Source: Magnolia sinica (lineage: Eukaryota; Streptophyta; Magnoliopsida; Magnoliales; Magnoliaceae). Taken from it: a stretch of DNA of 64,000 bases. Positions 1 to 11,969 of the stretch are shown piece after piece. Made by a program: the position numbers and the translations under genes. The DNA lies in contig NC_080575.1 of assembly GCF_029962835.1 (NCBI RefSeq), forward strand, positions 59,512,493 to 59,576,492. The letters are read 5' to 3'. How positions within the stretch are numbered: the stretch's first letter is position 1; every line of letters begins with the position of its first letter. Below the pieces are notes generated by a model. It had not been told where the DNA came from, did not search any database, and saw nothing but the letters and a program-made list of their open reading frames with translations.

Positions 1-5
1 GAGGA

Positions 6-10
6 GATAC
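6..10. repeat. Left target-site duplication of element V (GATAC)
   Basis: GATAC lies immediately before the TG start of element V and recurs at 5457-5461 immediately after its CA end. Bases 1-10 therefore belong to the interrupted element X1, which resumes at 5457. The related copies X2 (55634-55638) and X3 (63480-63484) carry the same GATAC without an insertion, which confirms this as the target site. Confidence 0.85.
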
Positions 11-670
11 TGTAACGGCCCGACTTTTCAAGACCCGAGTACATGACCCGTGTCCCGAAAACCCGAGTGTTAACCTTAAAGGATGGTCAGGTATAATATT
101 TTTCTTTCATCAGAGTAAGCAGATGAGCGTAGAGTGGACAAGTAGCATAAAGGGAAATTTCAAATTTCATTTAGAATATACAAGTGCTACCCAAAATGAC
201 TTATACAAACCAATGTCTCCAACATTAACAAATACAAGAATTACATGATCTAATACATGAGAAATAATAGAAAGCATATAAATTTGAGCCGCAAGATCAC
301 ACAGCTCCTCCAAGCATACAGTCATGCATTCCTGGTGATCGTACCCTGCTCCTTATCAAGTCTGAACATGCATATCACTTAAGCCACCTGTACTACCTGT
401 ACGGTTTTATATTTGATGGATGAGTGGCCAACTCAGTGTGAATTCCCCTCAAGATTACACACCGCCGCATTAGGTAAGAAATAGTATAAAAACATATAGA
501 CAACCAAAACAGAGTAAATGCAGTCTTGTTAGATGCATGGATGCATGAATGTAATGATCGGGTAAAACATCCAGCGGCGTGCCCGGGTAAAACATCCAGC
601 AGGCAATGTCGGAAAAACATCCGACGGACATTGGGGTCGTCACCAAGGGATAAGACTGGTCATCAGACAT

Positions 671-840
671 AGCGTAATCGCAGGGCATGATAATCCGAGT
701 CAATATCATCAACGAATGATGATCATAAGCGCAACATTCAGCGTAATCGCAGGCAAAGTGATCCAAGTCAATATCGTCATCGAATGACGGTCATAAGCGC
801 AACATTCAGCGTAATCGCAGGCAAAGTGATCCAAGTCATC
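671..840. repeat. 68-69-bp tandem repeat, about 2.5 copies
   Basis: Units begin with AGCGTAATCGCAGG at 671, 740 and 808. Each continues through a block with CCAAGTCAATATC and GACGGTCATAAGCGC; the third unit is partial. Just upstream (about 551-625) is a shorter tandem motif around GGTAAAACATCCAGC. Both lie in the 5' part of element V. Confidence 0.8.
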
Positions 841-2268
841 GAAATATGCCATGTATGCATGATTAGCCAATCCATTATTAATCCAATTACAACCAGCCAA
901 CTTAAATAAGCTTACGGTTACTACGAGGAGCACATGGCTCAGCGTAGGCCGACGGCTTGGGCATAGTGTCCCATTACCACCATCCCCGGCCCATGAGACT
1001 ACCACCTTAGGATGTTTAATGGAAACCCATCGACCAGTGGCCAATCATATTACAATATATGGGTCTTACCATCGCATGCTTGCACAGTATAAAACATCAA
1101 ACCCATATAGGGAAATACTAGAACAAAGCCACATAGGGCGATATCAAAGTAGGCCACATAGGGCGAGTATCAGAACTGTGCGATAAAAGACCATCCTTCA
1201 AAGCCATTGGACACAACAACCTTGGATGGTAGGCCCACATCAATGGTCCATCTAGACCACCGCTCAATAACCACCAAGTCGAAGGTCCATTACGATCACA
1301 ACTTGTCAAGTTACATCCCAAGCATGGGTGTACATTCATATGTGGGAATTTTCCACTAATGTACCAGTTTAAGTTCCATAAGCAATCCACAAGCATGAAC
1401 AGTTATACAGGATAATCATAAAGCATATAATACAATAATTCAATTTTCACTAGCTAACACATGTGATTATAAAGAGAGATATTAATCATGAATTTAAATA
1501 ACAACTATAACTTAAGCTAATGAGAAGATGGAAAGCTCAAAGGGAAGAATCATCACTAGTCAATTCGTAGAATGCTCCTGGGGGCAAGTTTCCTTGGGGG
1601 GATGGTGCACTTACACCACTCATGTGACTCCCTGCAATTTATTTATAATAAATAATGAGTCACCAATTTGATCAGATAAGAATAGGTGGAGGGTAGGAAG
1701 ACCCTGAACCGAGGTTGTCTTAGGCTGTACTTAAAGCAATCAAACTCATTAAGCATAAACCCTTGCTTTTAATTAAACTGGGTCCAGTCAGGGCCCACTT
1801 GATCACTAGATCAGCCTCATCCTTCTCCTTAGATCCTTAGGACGGGTTCATCACGTAATATACATGTATACATTACATACGTAGCACATAGCACATATAT
1901 ACATATGTATATATATATATGCATACCTTATATATCTGAGGTATGTATCCATGGCATATAATGTATACACCAAATACATAACATCTCACGTGGTATACAT
2001 GTACACACTGTATACAGTACATATGCATCACACAATGTATCCCTATATCAGTTATGTATATGATATTGCAACCTACAGTACGTACGTACATATATATGTG
2101 TACTATACATGTATCACACGAGTTTTGTGTGGACGGTGTGGATGTGTGTCCAGGCACACCACATTCAGACCCGGGACGGTCTGTATCCAGCGTGCACAAA
2201 AGTGGGTCCCACACATGTAGGACTCACCATGCAAATATGAATATACGTGCGTTCCTTCACACTTGTGA

Positions 2269-2905
2269 CATGGGTTCTGAATCCAAACGGTCCATAAGAT
2301 GTGGAATCCCAAGAAACCCTGGGAGGTAAATTTTCATCCTGATCTAAGATTCTGGTGGGCCATAGAAAAGATAAATGCACTTTTAAGGGAAGAAACTATT
2401 TGCATTAACCATGGCCCACCTAAGTTTCGGTTCAACGTAAAAATGGGAACCAGGGGGTTTTATGAGGTTTTGCTCCAAGTGGACCATTCAGATTTTCCAG
2501 ATTAATCAACCATGGGGAGATCTCGAAATTTTGCAGTGGCTTACGTGAACTTACGTATCTTCACTCCCTGGCGCATGCATGCATAGCCAATTCACTTCAC
2601 GTGTGGGTACTGCGTAAACATGGGTGTCCAATCCGAACGGTCCATAAGATGTAGAATCCCAAGAAACCTCAGGGCGTGAGTTTTCACCATGACCCAAGAT
2701 TCTGGTGGGCCATAGCAAGAATAATTTCAATTTAAAGGAAGAAACTATTTTCATTCCTTGCGGCCCACCGAAGTTTCGGTTTAAAGTAAAATTTGAAACT
2801 AAGGGGTTTTATGAGGTGTTGCTTCATGTGGACCATTCGGATTTCCCAGACTCATCATAACTGATGAGATCTCAACTTTTTACAAATCAGTTTACATGAA
2901 CTGAT
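2269..2905. repeat. Direct duplication of about 285 bp inside element V
   Basis: The block at 2269-2557 is repeated at 2621-2905, offset by about 352 bp. Shared landmarks are CGGTCCATAAGATGT, AGATTCTGGTGGGCCATAG, GGGGTTTTATGAGGT and GTGGACCATTC. The copies differ by many substitutions, so the duplication is old. No coding potential is visible. Confidence 0.75.
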
Positions 2906-5900
2906 TGGCAGAGGAGCGTTCGGCGTCCTCTGGTTCAACGTATGCACCATTATTTCACTTCATAGGTGGGTCCCATGTGGGGCCACCACATATCTATGTA
3001 TACTATCAGATACATATTCATATACGTATGTATATATATACATATAAATATATAAAATAAAGAAAGAAAGAAACAAAAGAAATTGCCCCGTACTGGACGT
3101 CCGGCCCAGGGCCCACATTTGGACCATCGTCCCTGATGGACGGTTCATACATAAATGGCCCATGGTGGCCAAGCACTAGAGCAATCCACCGGCATTTGGT
3201 GGGGCCCACGGCCGATGCAGGGCTCACATTCAGGGTCGGCCCACTGACGTTGGACGAGGCCCACCTGCATTTTGCAGGGCCCAGACCGTCAGTCAGCCCA
3301 CCAACCCTCACGTAATGTGCGTCGACTCTGTTCCCAACAGAGGTTCCGTTTCTTCGTTGTAGGCCACCATCATGGAGTAAATGGTGGATCTGAACCGTTC
3401 ATCAGGTAGAGGGAGGAAAACCATTCAAAACCACGTTGATCTTTCTAGGCCACTCACATTCACGAGGTCTCTACGGGGGTCGAAAGAAGACCGTTCGGCT
3501 ACTTTTGAGGCTTGATTACCTAGGTGGGCCACATCATCAGATGATCAAAGCTCGCCCTTCATGGTCAAAATTTCAAGAGGAAGATGGTGGACGGTGTGGA
3601 TATGCAGCAAGGTGGCCCAGGGTATTCGTACAGGGCCCACCAGCCTTTTAACGTGATTCAGTCCCGAACAGGTCCCTACCTTTTATCCGAGTTTGGCCTG
3701 AAAACTAGCCATTATTTGGCATAGTTTGGCCTGGAATATCGTTACCCTAGATTTTGCATCCTAGCAAGGCTTCAGTTGAAACAGCCCTTAGCTCTGAACA
3801 GAGCTTTAGTTGAGTCGGTTTTTCAGCCCGGAACAGGGCCATGGAATGGCTCAGTTCTAGTCCGAACAGGGACCTAACGACAGTCTCAACAGTCCACCTA
3901 TTGCCACTGATTGGCTTGCCCTCCGAGCTAGTTTCGAAACTCTACAGAGAGCTCAAAACAGACTCGTCATGAGGCCTGTAATGTGGTCTGAAACGGCCAT
4001 TGTTTGGCTCGTCCCGACGTTACTGTGGCTGGACCGAACCCAACCATTTGCTTGGCATGGTTCCGGTTCAGAGACATATGACATGAAGCTATGAGGAAGA
4101 AGAAGAAGAATAAAAAAAAAATGAAAGAGAAGATGGTTCTCTGGGTTTCCTCTTCGCACTCTCTCCTTCTCACTTGGTGCGAATTCAAGGGCTACACTGA
4201 CCTCATTTTATAGTCAGCGAGAGAGAGATGGACGGCTGTGATCGTCCTTACCGTGGATGGCCGAGCTTAGCCCTTCCCAAAGGGGAAGTCGGTTTCTCTC
4301 TCTCTCTTTCCACAGGCTCTCGGGTCGGGCTGTTTTTAAGCTAAGATGGACGGTGGCGTTCAATCTCCCTCCTCCGCTTACGAATGGTCGAACGGCTATA
4401 CCGTTTTGATCGTGTGGGTCCCATGAAGGATTTGAACGGTTTACAAAGCTCGGAAAGCGATCATGGTGGCCCACTTATAGGGTTGAAGTAGGTCGGTTTA
4501 AAACAGAGAGAGAAAGGCGGGAGATATTTCTTGTTTGCAAAAGGGCTTGGTCCAGTGTGGCTCGTGTACCAGCGTCTTTAGTGCACATGCACCGTGTAGG
4601 GACCCGCTGAGATGTGAGTATCATGATCCATACCGTCCATTCGCATTAGGAACCCTTCATAGGGACCCCGTCCCATTTCGAGTCGATGGTGAGACCCAGG
4701 TGGGCCATGCCAACTAGATCTTGACCCTTAACGGATGATTATAATTGTTCCGGTGGTCAGATTTTCCCCATATCAATCGTCAACAGTTAAAGTGGCCCTA
4801 TGAGTTGTCTACCTCTTCAAGATTTCTTATTGCCCATATAATACTCATAATTTTATTTTATTTCATTTATTTTGTTATGTGTATACATATATTTATATCA
4901 TTTTTTATATTTATTATTATTATTATTATTGTCTGCACACTATATATATAATTCATGATGTGGGCCACACTATAGGTCATTAGGAGTTAGGACCATTATA
5001 AACTAATCCAACAATTGGATTGCCTAGTATTTCATTATTGATAACCCTAGGGGTCCTAATGAATGTTTTAGGTGAGATTTGGGAGTTGAATAGAAAGGAT
5101 CTTTCTACGGGGCGTTGTAAACTGATGAATGGTGGATCTTGTGATTTTGATCCCTACATTGGTTTCATACGGTTCGACTGTACTAAATAGGTGTATGATG
5201 AGATGTCATCACGGTCAAGATTATAAACATAAGATTTTCATTTATTTAAATATAGTTCAACTTGTGATAGTCAAACGGACAAATTGATCTCAAATCTTAT
5301 TATGATGTTGTGAGTTGTTATAGTCTAAAATCTAAGGGTTAAGATGAATAGATTGAGGGTCGTTGTGTAAGGCAAATTATGTGGGTCAATGCATATATGT
5401 GAGCTAATTTGGATCTACGTGGGGACACCCGAGTACTAAAAGTACGGGGTGTTACAGATACCCAGGCCTAGAGATGTGGGCCTGCGTTCGGTTCGACGAA
5501 AACGCCACGTGTTGCAAAACCCAAGAGAATCTCTACAACATGTCACCTCAATCCATCAATCAATCCCATCAAGGGTCAAGTACATGTCAAGTACACCATC
5601 ACCTCTCACCCATCCCCAAGCAACCCCAAAAGTCAAAAAGTTCTTACATCATCTACCCTAAAGTCAAAAAGTTCTTACACCTATCACTCACCACATCCAT
5701 CACTCCATCACCCATTTCTCTCTTTACAACCCTCTCTCTCTCTCATTTCTCAAACTCACCTTTCCCAAGCAAGAAAAATCACACGTCCAACGCTCTCCCA
5801 AACCTCCATGAGAGAGAGCTTTGTGTGTAGCCCACTTCCTACCCCTCATCTCCCATCTCAACCATCAAAACTCCATCTCTTCCGTTAGGATCGAAGCTAA

Positions 5901-6354
5901 GGAGCAAAGGAAGCCAAGGGAGCAAGAAGAGTGGACGGTGGGTGATCTTGGACCCACATTTTTATCCTTTTGTAAATTGTCTTTTTGAGATCTACGGGCC
6001 CACATATGGTGGGACCTACTTTGATGTATGCTTATATCTAAGAGGGGTCCATAATGGCGAGGCCCCTCCATTATCTCCGATCTCTCTTCCCTCTCTCTTT
6101 CTCTCTCTCCTTCTCATGTATTATGGACCCCACTGTGATGAATGGTCCACGTCATCCCATCCGTAGGGGCCACCTTGCTGACCGTCTTTGGGTGGGTCTA
6201 GATGTAGGAGAAACATAAATATTAGCTTGGGCCATGGGACCCTGGGCCACCCCACGGACCTACGTGATGTATGGGTTTTATCATCACCGTTCACAGTGAG
6301 ACCCAGATCCATAGCTCAAGAGGTAAACTGGGTGATAGATACCTCGTTTCACCA

Positions 6355-6370
6355 TATATAGTATATATTT

Positions 6371-6407
<37 letters not shown>

Positions 6408-6640
6408 TCTATATATATGAGGTGGTGGGCCCTACGTAGGACCCACCCACGTGTGATGTATGAATGTCCATATTATATTAGCATATAATATAATATATTA
6501 TATATTACTTTACAATTTGAATATTGTGGTGGGCCCTACGTGGGACCTACATCTCCCTTTAATGCCTAAAAGCTACACAGCAGCAGCTATTATATAATAT
6601 AGATAATATATATATTGTATTATATAATGTATGTATATAT
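6355..6640. repeat. AT-rich simple repeats separated by GTGGGCCCTACGT blocks
   Basis: An (AT)n run near 6365-6420 is followed by two more AT-only stretches (about 6470-6510 and 6590-6640). Each is separated by a GGTGGGCCCTACGTGGGACC-like block. The matching part of X2 has one AT-rich run near 56,285-56,370 followed by the same GGGCCC block, so this module was amplified locally in X1. Confidence 0.7.
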
Positions 6641-7039
6641 AACGATGGGCCCTACATGGGACCCACGTCTGCCTCTTTTAGGTAGCAACAGTTGCCCTAT
6701 TGTTACTGTGTACGGCAGCAAGTGGACCCCACCGCCAGCTGCTAAACATAGCATCAAGTTTCGTAGGTCCCATCTATTTCATCCACGTCGTCTATCTATG
6801 GGACCCACCATGAGACATGTGTTGTATACAAACCATCCAACCAATTGAGATATCATTTTATGGCGTGAGCAAAAGAATGGGTCCGATCTAAAGTTCAAGT
6901 GGACCTCACCATTTAAATAGTGGACTGTGATATCCACCGTTCAAACTTTTAAGGTCAATGGTAGTCTCCATTTAAGCTGATATTGTTTTCACTTCATTTA
7001 TCTCTATGTTAACTTATGAATAGGTCGGCTCTCAAATAT

Positions 7040-7480
7040 ACATAAGGGTGGGCCCGATTGGATACACATGAGGCCCATCGGTGAGACCTATTTGATGTAC
7101 ATGAAGCCCATTGGTGTGGCCCATATAATGCGGCCCATGTGCAGGGCCTACCTGTTATGTACTTGAGGCCCAAGTGCAAGGCCCACCTGTTATGTATATT
7201 AGGCCCATATGCAGGGCCCACCTGTTGTGTATTTGTGGCTCAAGTATAAGGCCCATTGTGTTGTGTAGCAGGCCCATTGATGCGGCCCACTTATCGTATT
7301 TGAGGCCCATGGGTTGCGGCCCATTATGATGTATTGAGGCCCATGGCTCGTGGCCCATTGAGACGTATTCTTGGCCCATATGTTGTGGCCCATTTGATGT
7401 ATTTGAGACCCAGATATGTGGCCCATTGTGATGTATTTGAGGCCCATGGGTGAGGCTCGATGTGATGTGTGTGTGGCCAT
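7040..7480. repeat. GGCCCA interspersed tandem array (X1)
   Basis: The motif AGGCCCAT or CGGCCCA recurs roughly every 15-40 bp, separated by variable GTGATGTATTTG-like spacers. A second patch follows at about 8335-8600 after the minisatellite. The same array is present in X2 (57,294-57,905). Long readings in both strands arise only because the repeat lacks stops; they are not genes. Confidence 0.8.
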
Positions 7481-7620
7481 TACATTGCATATGAATCCCT
7501 TATGTGGGCCACTCCTTAGGAGTAATATTGGTTAAATGTCCACATTGATGGGCAATGATGGTTAGATGTCCTCATTGTGACCTTCCCTTAGGCCTTGTTA
7601 AACCCATTCTTGCCGAATCT

Positions 7621-8330
7621 GATTGTCGTGACCGATTGCCGATTTCAGTTGACGTGACCGATTTATCGATTCTGATTATTGATCGATTTTGATTGTCATG
7701 ATTGATTGTCAATTTCGGTTGACATGACCGATTCGCCGATTCTGATTATCTATCAATTTCGATTGTTATGACCGATTGCCGATTTCGGTTGATGTGACCG
7801 ATTTGTCGATTCTGATTATCGATCGATTCCGATTGACGTGACCGATTTACCGATTCTGATTATCGATCGATTTTGATTGTCATGACCGATTACCGATTCC
7901 GGTTGACGTGACCGATTTGTCGATTTTGATTATCCATCGATTCTGATTGTCATGACCACTTGTCGATTTCGATTGTTGTGATCGATTTGCTGATTCTGAT
8001 TATCGATCGATTCTGATTATCGATCGATTCTAATTGTTATGACCGATTGCCAATTCTGATTGACGTGACTGATTTGCCGATTCTGATTATCGATCGACTC
8101 TGATTGTCATGACCGATTGCCAATTCCGATTGACGTGACCGATTTGCCGATTCTGATTATCGATTGATTCCAATAATCGAGGCCGATTTTGATTTGTCGA
8201 GGCCGATTGTATAGGCCGATTCCGATTGATGAGGCTGAGTGTCGAGGTCGATTCCGAGTGTGGATGCCGATTATTGAGGCCGATTTCTATTGTCGAGGCT
8301 AATTTCGATTGCTGAGGTCGATTATCGAGA
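7621..8330. repeat. 70-bp higher-order GATT minisatellite (X1)
   Basis: Units begin with GATTGTCGTGACC-like sequence at 7621, 7691 and 7761, then near 7875, 7945 and 8102, with two shortened units between. Each 70-bp unit is built from smaller CCGATT/CGATT subunits. From about 8172 the array decays into shorter GTCGAGGCCGATT subunits. X2 has only the short-subunit form (58,030-58,275), so the 70-bp order expanded in X1 or collapsed in X2. Confidence 0.85.
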
Positions 8331-10293
8331 CCTATGTGATGTATATGCGGCCCATATTTAAGGCCCATTGTGATGTGTATTCAGCCTGTGTTTAAGTTCC
8401 AATGTGATGTATATGAGGCCTATGTGATGAGGCTCACTGTGATGCAATTGAGGGCTAGGCGATGAAGCCTATTGTGATGTACGTTAGGCCCATGTGAAAG
8501 GCCCATTATGATGTGTATTAAGCTCTTGAGTGAGGCCCATGGTGTTTTATATCAGGCCCTTTGTGAGGCCATGGGTCCACTATATGTTAGGCTCTATGTG
8601 GGCCACCCCTTGGGAGTAATGTTGGTTAAATGTCCACATTGTCGAGGCTGATTATCGAGGTCGATTGTTGATACCGATTATGAGTATGTGACAGCATAGC
8701 ATCATGATACATGCCCATATGCATCATCTACATGTTTGATATGAGATATAATTGACCGTTGCATATGCCATGAGGTAGGTGGTTCATGAGACTCCCTGAT
8801 GGGCGGAGTTACCCCATATGAGCGCACGGTATGCGTAGGATTGATGTATGATTGGACTGTGTGACTCATGCATCTCACATTTTGTGATTTTGATTACTGT
8901 ACACTCTAGAGACATCAGGGCTGAAGCCTCCACATGCATATCGTGGATGGTCAGATGGGACATCGAAAATCTATTCTACATAGAGTGCTATAAATATCCT
9001 TAGGTGAAAGTTCCAGAACCCTCTTAGTTCCAGAGGTTGCTCTAACATCTAGACCGAGTGGATGCATGAGCACATGAGGGCCGTATACCATTAGGTCGCG
9101 TCTCCCACTGTGTCTGGTCAGTTGGAAGGGGGTACGACCTTACCTGCCCGAGAGGAGGGGCCAGCACTAGGCTAAGTTTGACCAGCTCAAGGAAAGGTTC
9201 CACTATAGACGAGTCGGGCCCGATATTGACAGGTGGATAGTGAGGTCTCTTCCACCCACCTTGTTGTGCGCGATGGGGCAGAAATCTGGTTTAGAGGGTA
9301 ATAGACCCCGGTGATTCCCTAGAGAGGAACCGTACTGATATGTAGACTTATTGAGTAGGAATTACATATTCATTCATTCATTCACTATCCACTCGGGCTG
9401 GTGGTGCGCAACTAATTATTGTGTACTTTCACATGGTCAGGATTTCAGTTGGGCGCACGACTAACTAGAGATCAGGAGTCTATCACATTGAGTCTGACTA
9501 TCCAAATTTAGGTATGGGACTGGTTTGTATAGAAGTCCTTTGTGATAGACCCCATAGCTTGTGATACTACGTACTATCATCTCGACTTCACTCCAGCTTG
9601 GTCATTTCATTCACACTGCATATTGCATTACATCTGCGGCATATGGTATTTTGGGGTTATTATGTTTCAGCACTTATATAGCTTAAGATGAGGCTGACGT
9701 TATTCGTAGACTCATCAGGATTCGCATATTGGCTTATTACGTTTTTGCATCGCATAGCCTTGGTACGGTTGATAGCATTCATGGATTTATAGATTGCCAG
9801 TATTTCCGCTTACTCTGATATCGTATGATTCATGATCTTGCCTGTATTACCGATGTTATATGATTTATGGCATTGTATTGCATTCTTGGCACTTACCTTG
9901 CACACACACTTTTACCACCCTCTAAGCTTTCTATAAGCTTATGCACGATAGATGCGTGCAGGTGGCGTTAAATGGCAGCAACGTTGAGCTTGGAACATGC
10001 AGCGGACTTCCGGAGCTTTGATTTTGACATATTTATTTCCCTTTCAGCACTGGATTCAAATGTTTATATTAGTGGATATGTGATGATGATGTTTCCTTTG
10101 TGATTTGGGTAAACTTGTGGTTATGCTTATTACAATTTAAATATACATTGAAAAATCCTCCTTGTAGGATCCCAGGATCGGAATCTGGCCTATGGACTCT
10201 GGGAGCCGAGAATGGGGTACTACGGAGGCTGTCGGCACCGAATTCAATGATCGGGAATTTTGTGAGCCTGGTTTCTGAGTTTGGGGCGTGACA

Positions 10294-11035
10294 CTCTTCT
10301 TTTGAGATTTAAGAGAATTGATTTAAGTAGCTTATTGGGTTTAACTTAATTAAAATCAATAAAACCCTAGACCCTTTCTATCTGATTGAACAAGGAACAA
10401 TCTACATTCAAGAAAATGATTTTTCAGCTATAAGCTTTTGATACGTCTTCTACGATGAAGATAAGTATACCTTCTAAACTCTGTTTGTTTTTTTTTTATA
10501 TAGCCAGTTAAAATCTCAGTTTAGATTTTGTTTGAGATAGCCTGAAAATCTCAGTGAGGGGTTTGATTGTGATAGCCGAAAATTACAAGAATTATGTAAG
10601 GTTATTGAGGTGAACCTGGGAAAACCTTTTCATAGTGAAAGCCAAAATTACAAGGGAAGTAATTTTGAGAGTGAAGTGAGTGTGGCTGTTTTTAAAGCAG
10701 CGAACCACTATAATCATTTGTGTGATGTGGTGAATGCCTTTATTTTATTTGTGGTGAATGATTATATTTAATTTCAGCTGAGTGATGAATGCTATAATAT
10801 TTTTGTTACTCTTGCAAGTTTGTGATTTTGATTTTAATGAAATTCGTGAAATAAGGTTGTCTTGCCTAAAACTTTAGGTTAGCGTTGTCCTATGAATTAT
10901 TTAGAATCAATGTTTCAATACTTAAGCAATTGAGATCTTTACTTTATTTACATATTCAGCACTTAGTTCGATTATTTGACATTATCTTATTCACCCCCCC
11001 CCCCCCCCCCAGGACATCTTAAGCTCTCCTTTTCA
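10294..11035 (+). mobile_element. 3' part of a SIRE-like copia LTR (Z3), cut by X1
   Basis: The sequence is a diverged match to the distal half of the Z1 and Z2 LTRs. Shared blocks are the TTGATTTAATTAAAATCA-like block, the AAATCTC/TTTGAGATAGCC block, the GGTGAACCTGG block, a homopolymer C run (10,994-11,010) and a terminal TTTTCA at 11,035. Its 5' half is missing because X1 ends at 10,293. No primer binding site follows, so it may be a solo LTR remnant. Confidence 0.65.
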
Positions 11036-11577
11036 AAAACACAAATGATTACCATTTGGCAGGGGCATGAATGGGATTGATTAAATGGTGCTGGTAACAT
11101 AAAGTTGAAAGACTCATCCTACTCACTAGTGTTGAGTGTCTTAGATTTACATAATTGGCATCGCTTAGCTTCATGTTCAGGAGAGTCACTTACATTTTAT
11201 AATTACCTCCCACAGGAGTGATGACGATGTAACCGATTCTCACCAGGATTGGATGGTTGGGCCCATCTTTATCCTGGTTAGTTTAATTAAAGGCCCCAAA
11301 TCAATTAAACTTGAAATAAATTTTACCTGATATTCAGTTTCATTCATGAATTGTTTTATGTAAACAATCTACTAATGTGAGTATATTTTGCAACCAGTTA
11401 CAATTCCAACTCATACACGTCTACTTCCCATCCCAACCAAGTCTAATTATGTTCAATGGATAGAGTCCATAGGGACAATCCTGTAATGCTTATATTTGGA
11501 CATTACTCCAGAAAAATCTGAACCTTCAAAATCCTTTGAAAATAGTCAGAATATTAATCTTGTAACCTTAGGATATG

Positions 11578-11969
11578 TACCTGGATATAATGGAAACAGA
11601 AAAAGGAAACGTGGAGGTATCCTTAAGTACTCACAGTCCTCCAGGTTCTCCAATTGACAATCAACTTGGGATTTGATTAAGACATAAGCAGGCTAAAAAG
11701 GAAAATTGCTTCTTTTGCATGAAGCTGGGTCATCTGAAGAAAGACCGCAGAAACTACAAGTAGTGACTCATATGGAAGGACATTAATACAATACTAGTCT
11801 GTTTTGAATCCAATCTAATTGATGTGTCGGTAGATTCTTAGTGGATAGATTCGAAAACAACTATTCACATATGTACTTATGTGCAGGAACTGTTATAGAG
11901 CAGGCCACCAACTAATATGGAACACTTAGTATATAAAGGCAATGACGTTAAAGCTTATGTGGAGGCAGT
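11578..11969 (+). pseudogene. P gag C-terminus and protease remnant
   Basis: A CCHC-type zinc knuckle can be read at 11,707-11,748 (CFFCMKLGHLKKDR); the fourth ligand Cys is Arg. An in-frame TAG follows shortly after. Farther on, the protease region reads VDS-stop-WIDSKTTIHI (about 11,826-11,870). The family norm has a D-S/T-G triad, so the catalytic Gly is replaced by Lys. The fragment ends at AYVEAV, where the solo LTR interrupts it; the reading resumes after 13,279. Upstream gag is too degraded to delimit. Confidence 0.7.

Larger units (their letters stand above)
11..5456. mobile_element. Element V: 5.4-kb non-coding TG...CA unit, probably a very long solo LTR
   Basis: The unit starts TGTAACGGCCCGAC, ends CGGGGTGTTACA and is flanked by a perfect 5-bp duplication GATAC, which are the hallmarks of an LTR or solo LTR. 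The two ends form a short imperfect inverted repeat (TGTAAC.CCC against its complement). I see no second terminal copy inside the unit and no gag, protease, RT, RNase H or integrase motif in any frame. The interior contains a 68-69-bp tandem repeat, an AT-rich stretch around 1850-2110, a large direct duplication, a GA/CT-rich stretch near 4085-4320 and many TGGGCC/GGGCCCAC motifs. At 5.4 kb it is long for an LTR. Alternatives are a non-autonomous LARD-like element or a solo LTR of a Tekay- or Tat-type Ty3 element. It sits inside X1. Confidence 0.75.
5457..10293. mobile_element. Element X1 (main part): long non-coding TG...CA unit interrupted by V
   Basis: This stretch aligns end to end with X2 (55,634-59,924). 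The order of blocks is: a GATGTGGGCC leader, a pyrimidine-rich CTCTCT zone, AT-rich stretches, a GGCCCA array, a GATT minisatellite, GACAGCATAGCA, and the terminal TTTGGGGCGTGACA. The first roughly 200 bp lie left of the window, and bases 1-10 are its last bases before V. The terminus GGGGCGTGACA complements the start of the family (TGTGAGACCCG in X2). The right flank is CTCTT (10,294-10,298), but the left duplication is outside the window. No coding domain was seen. It reads best as a very long solo LTR; it is 0.5 kb longer than the matching part of X2, mainly because of its expanded minisatellite. It landed in a SIRE-like LTR. Confidence 0.75.

Noticed and set aside
1873-2329. Overlapping open frames on both strands over an AT-rich, TACATGTATA-rich stretch of V
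   Set aside because: They are simple-sequence readings (Tyr/Ile/Cys-rich) with no domain; low-complexity DNA in a transposable unit.
7621-8330. Regular repeats that could suggest a CRISPR-like array
   Set aside because: The units are head-to-tail with no unique spacers, and the context is plant retrotransposon DNA.
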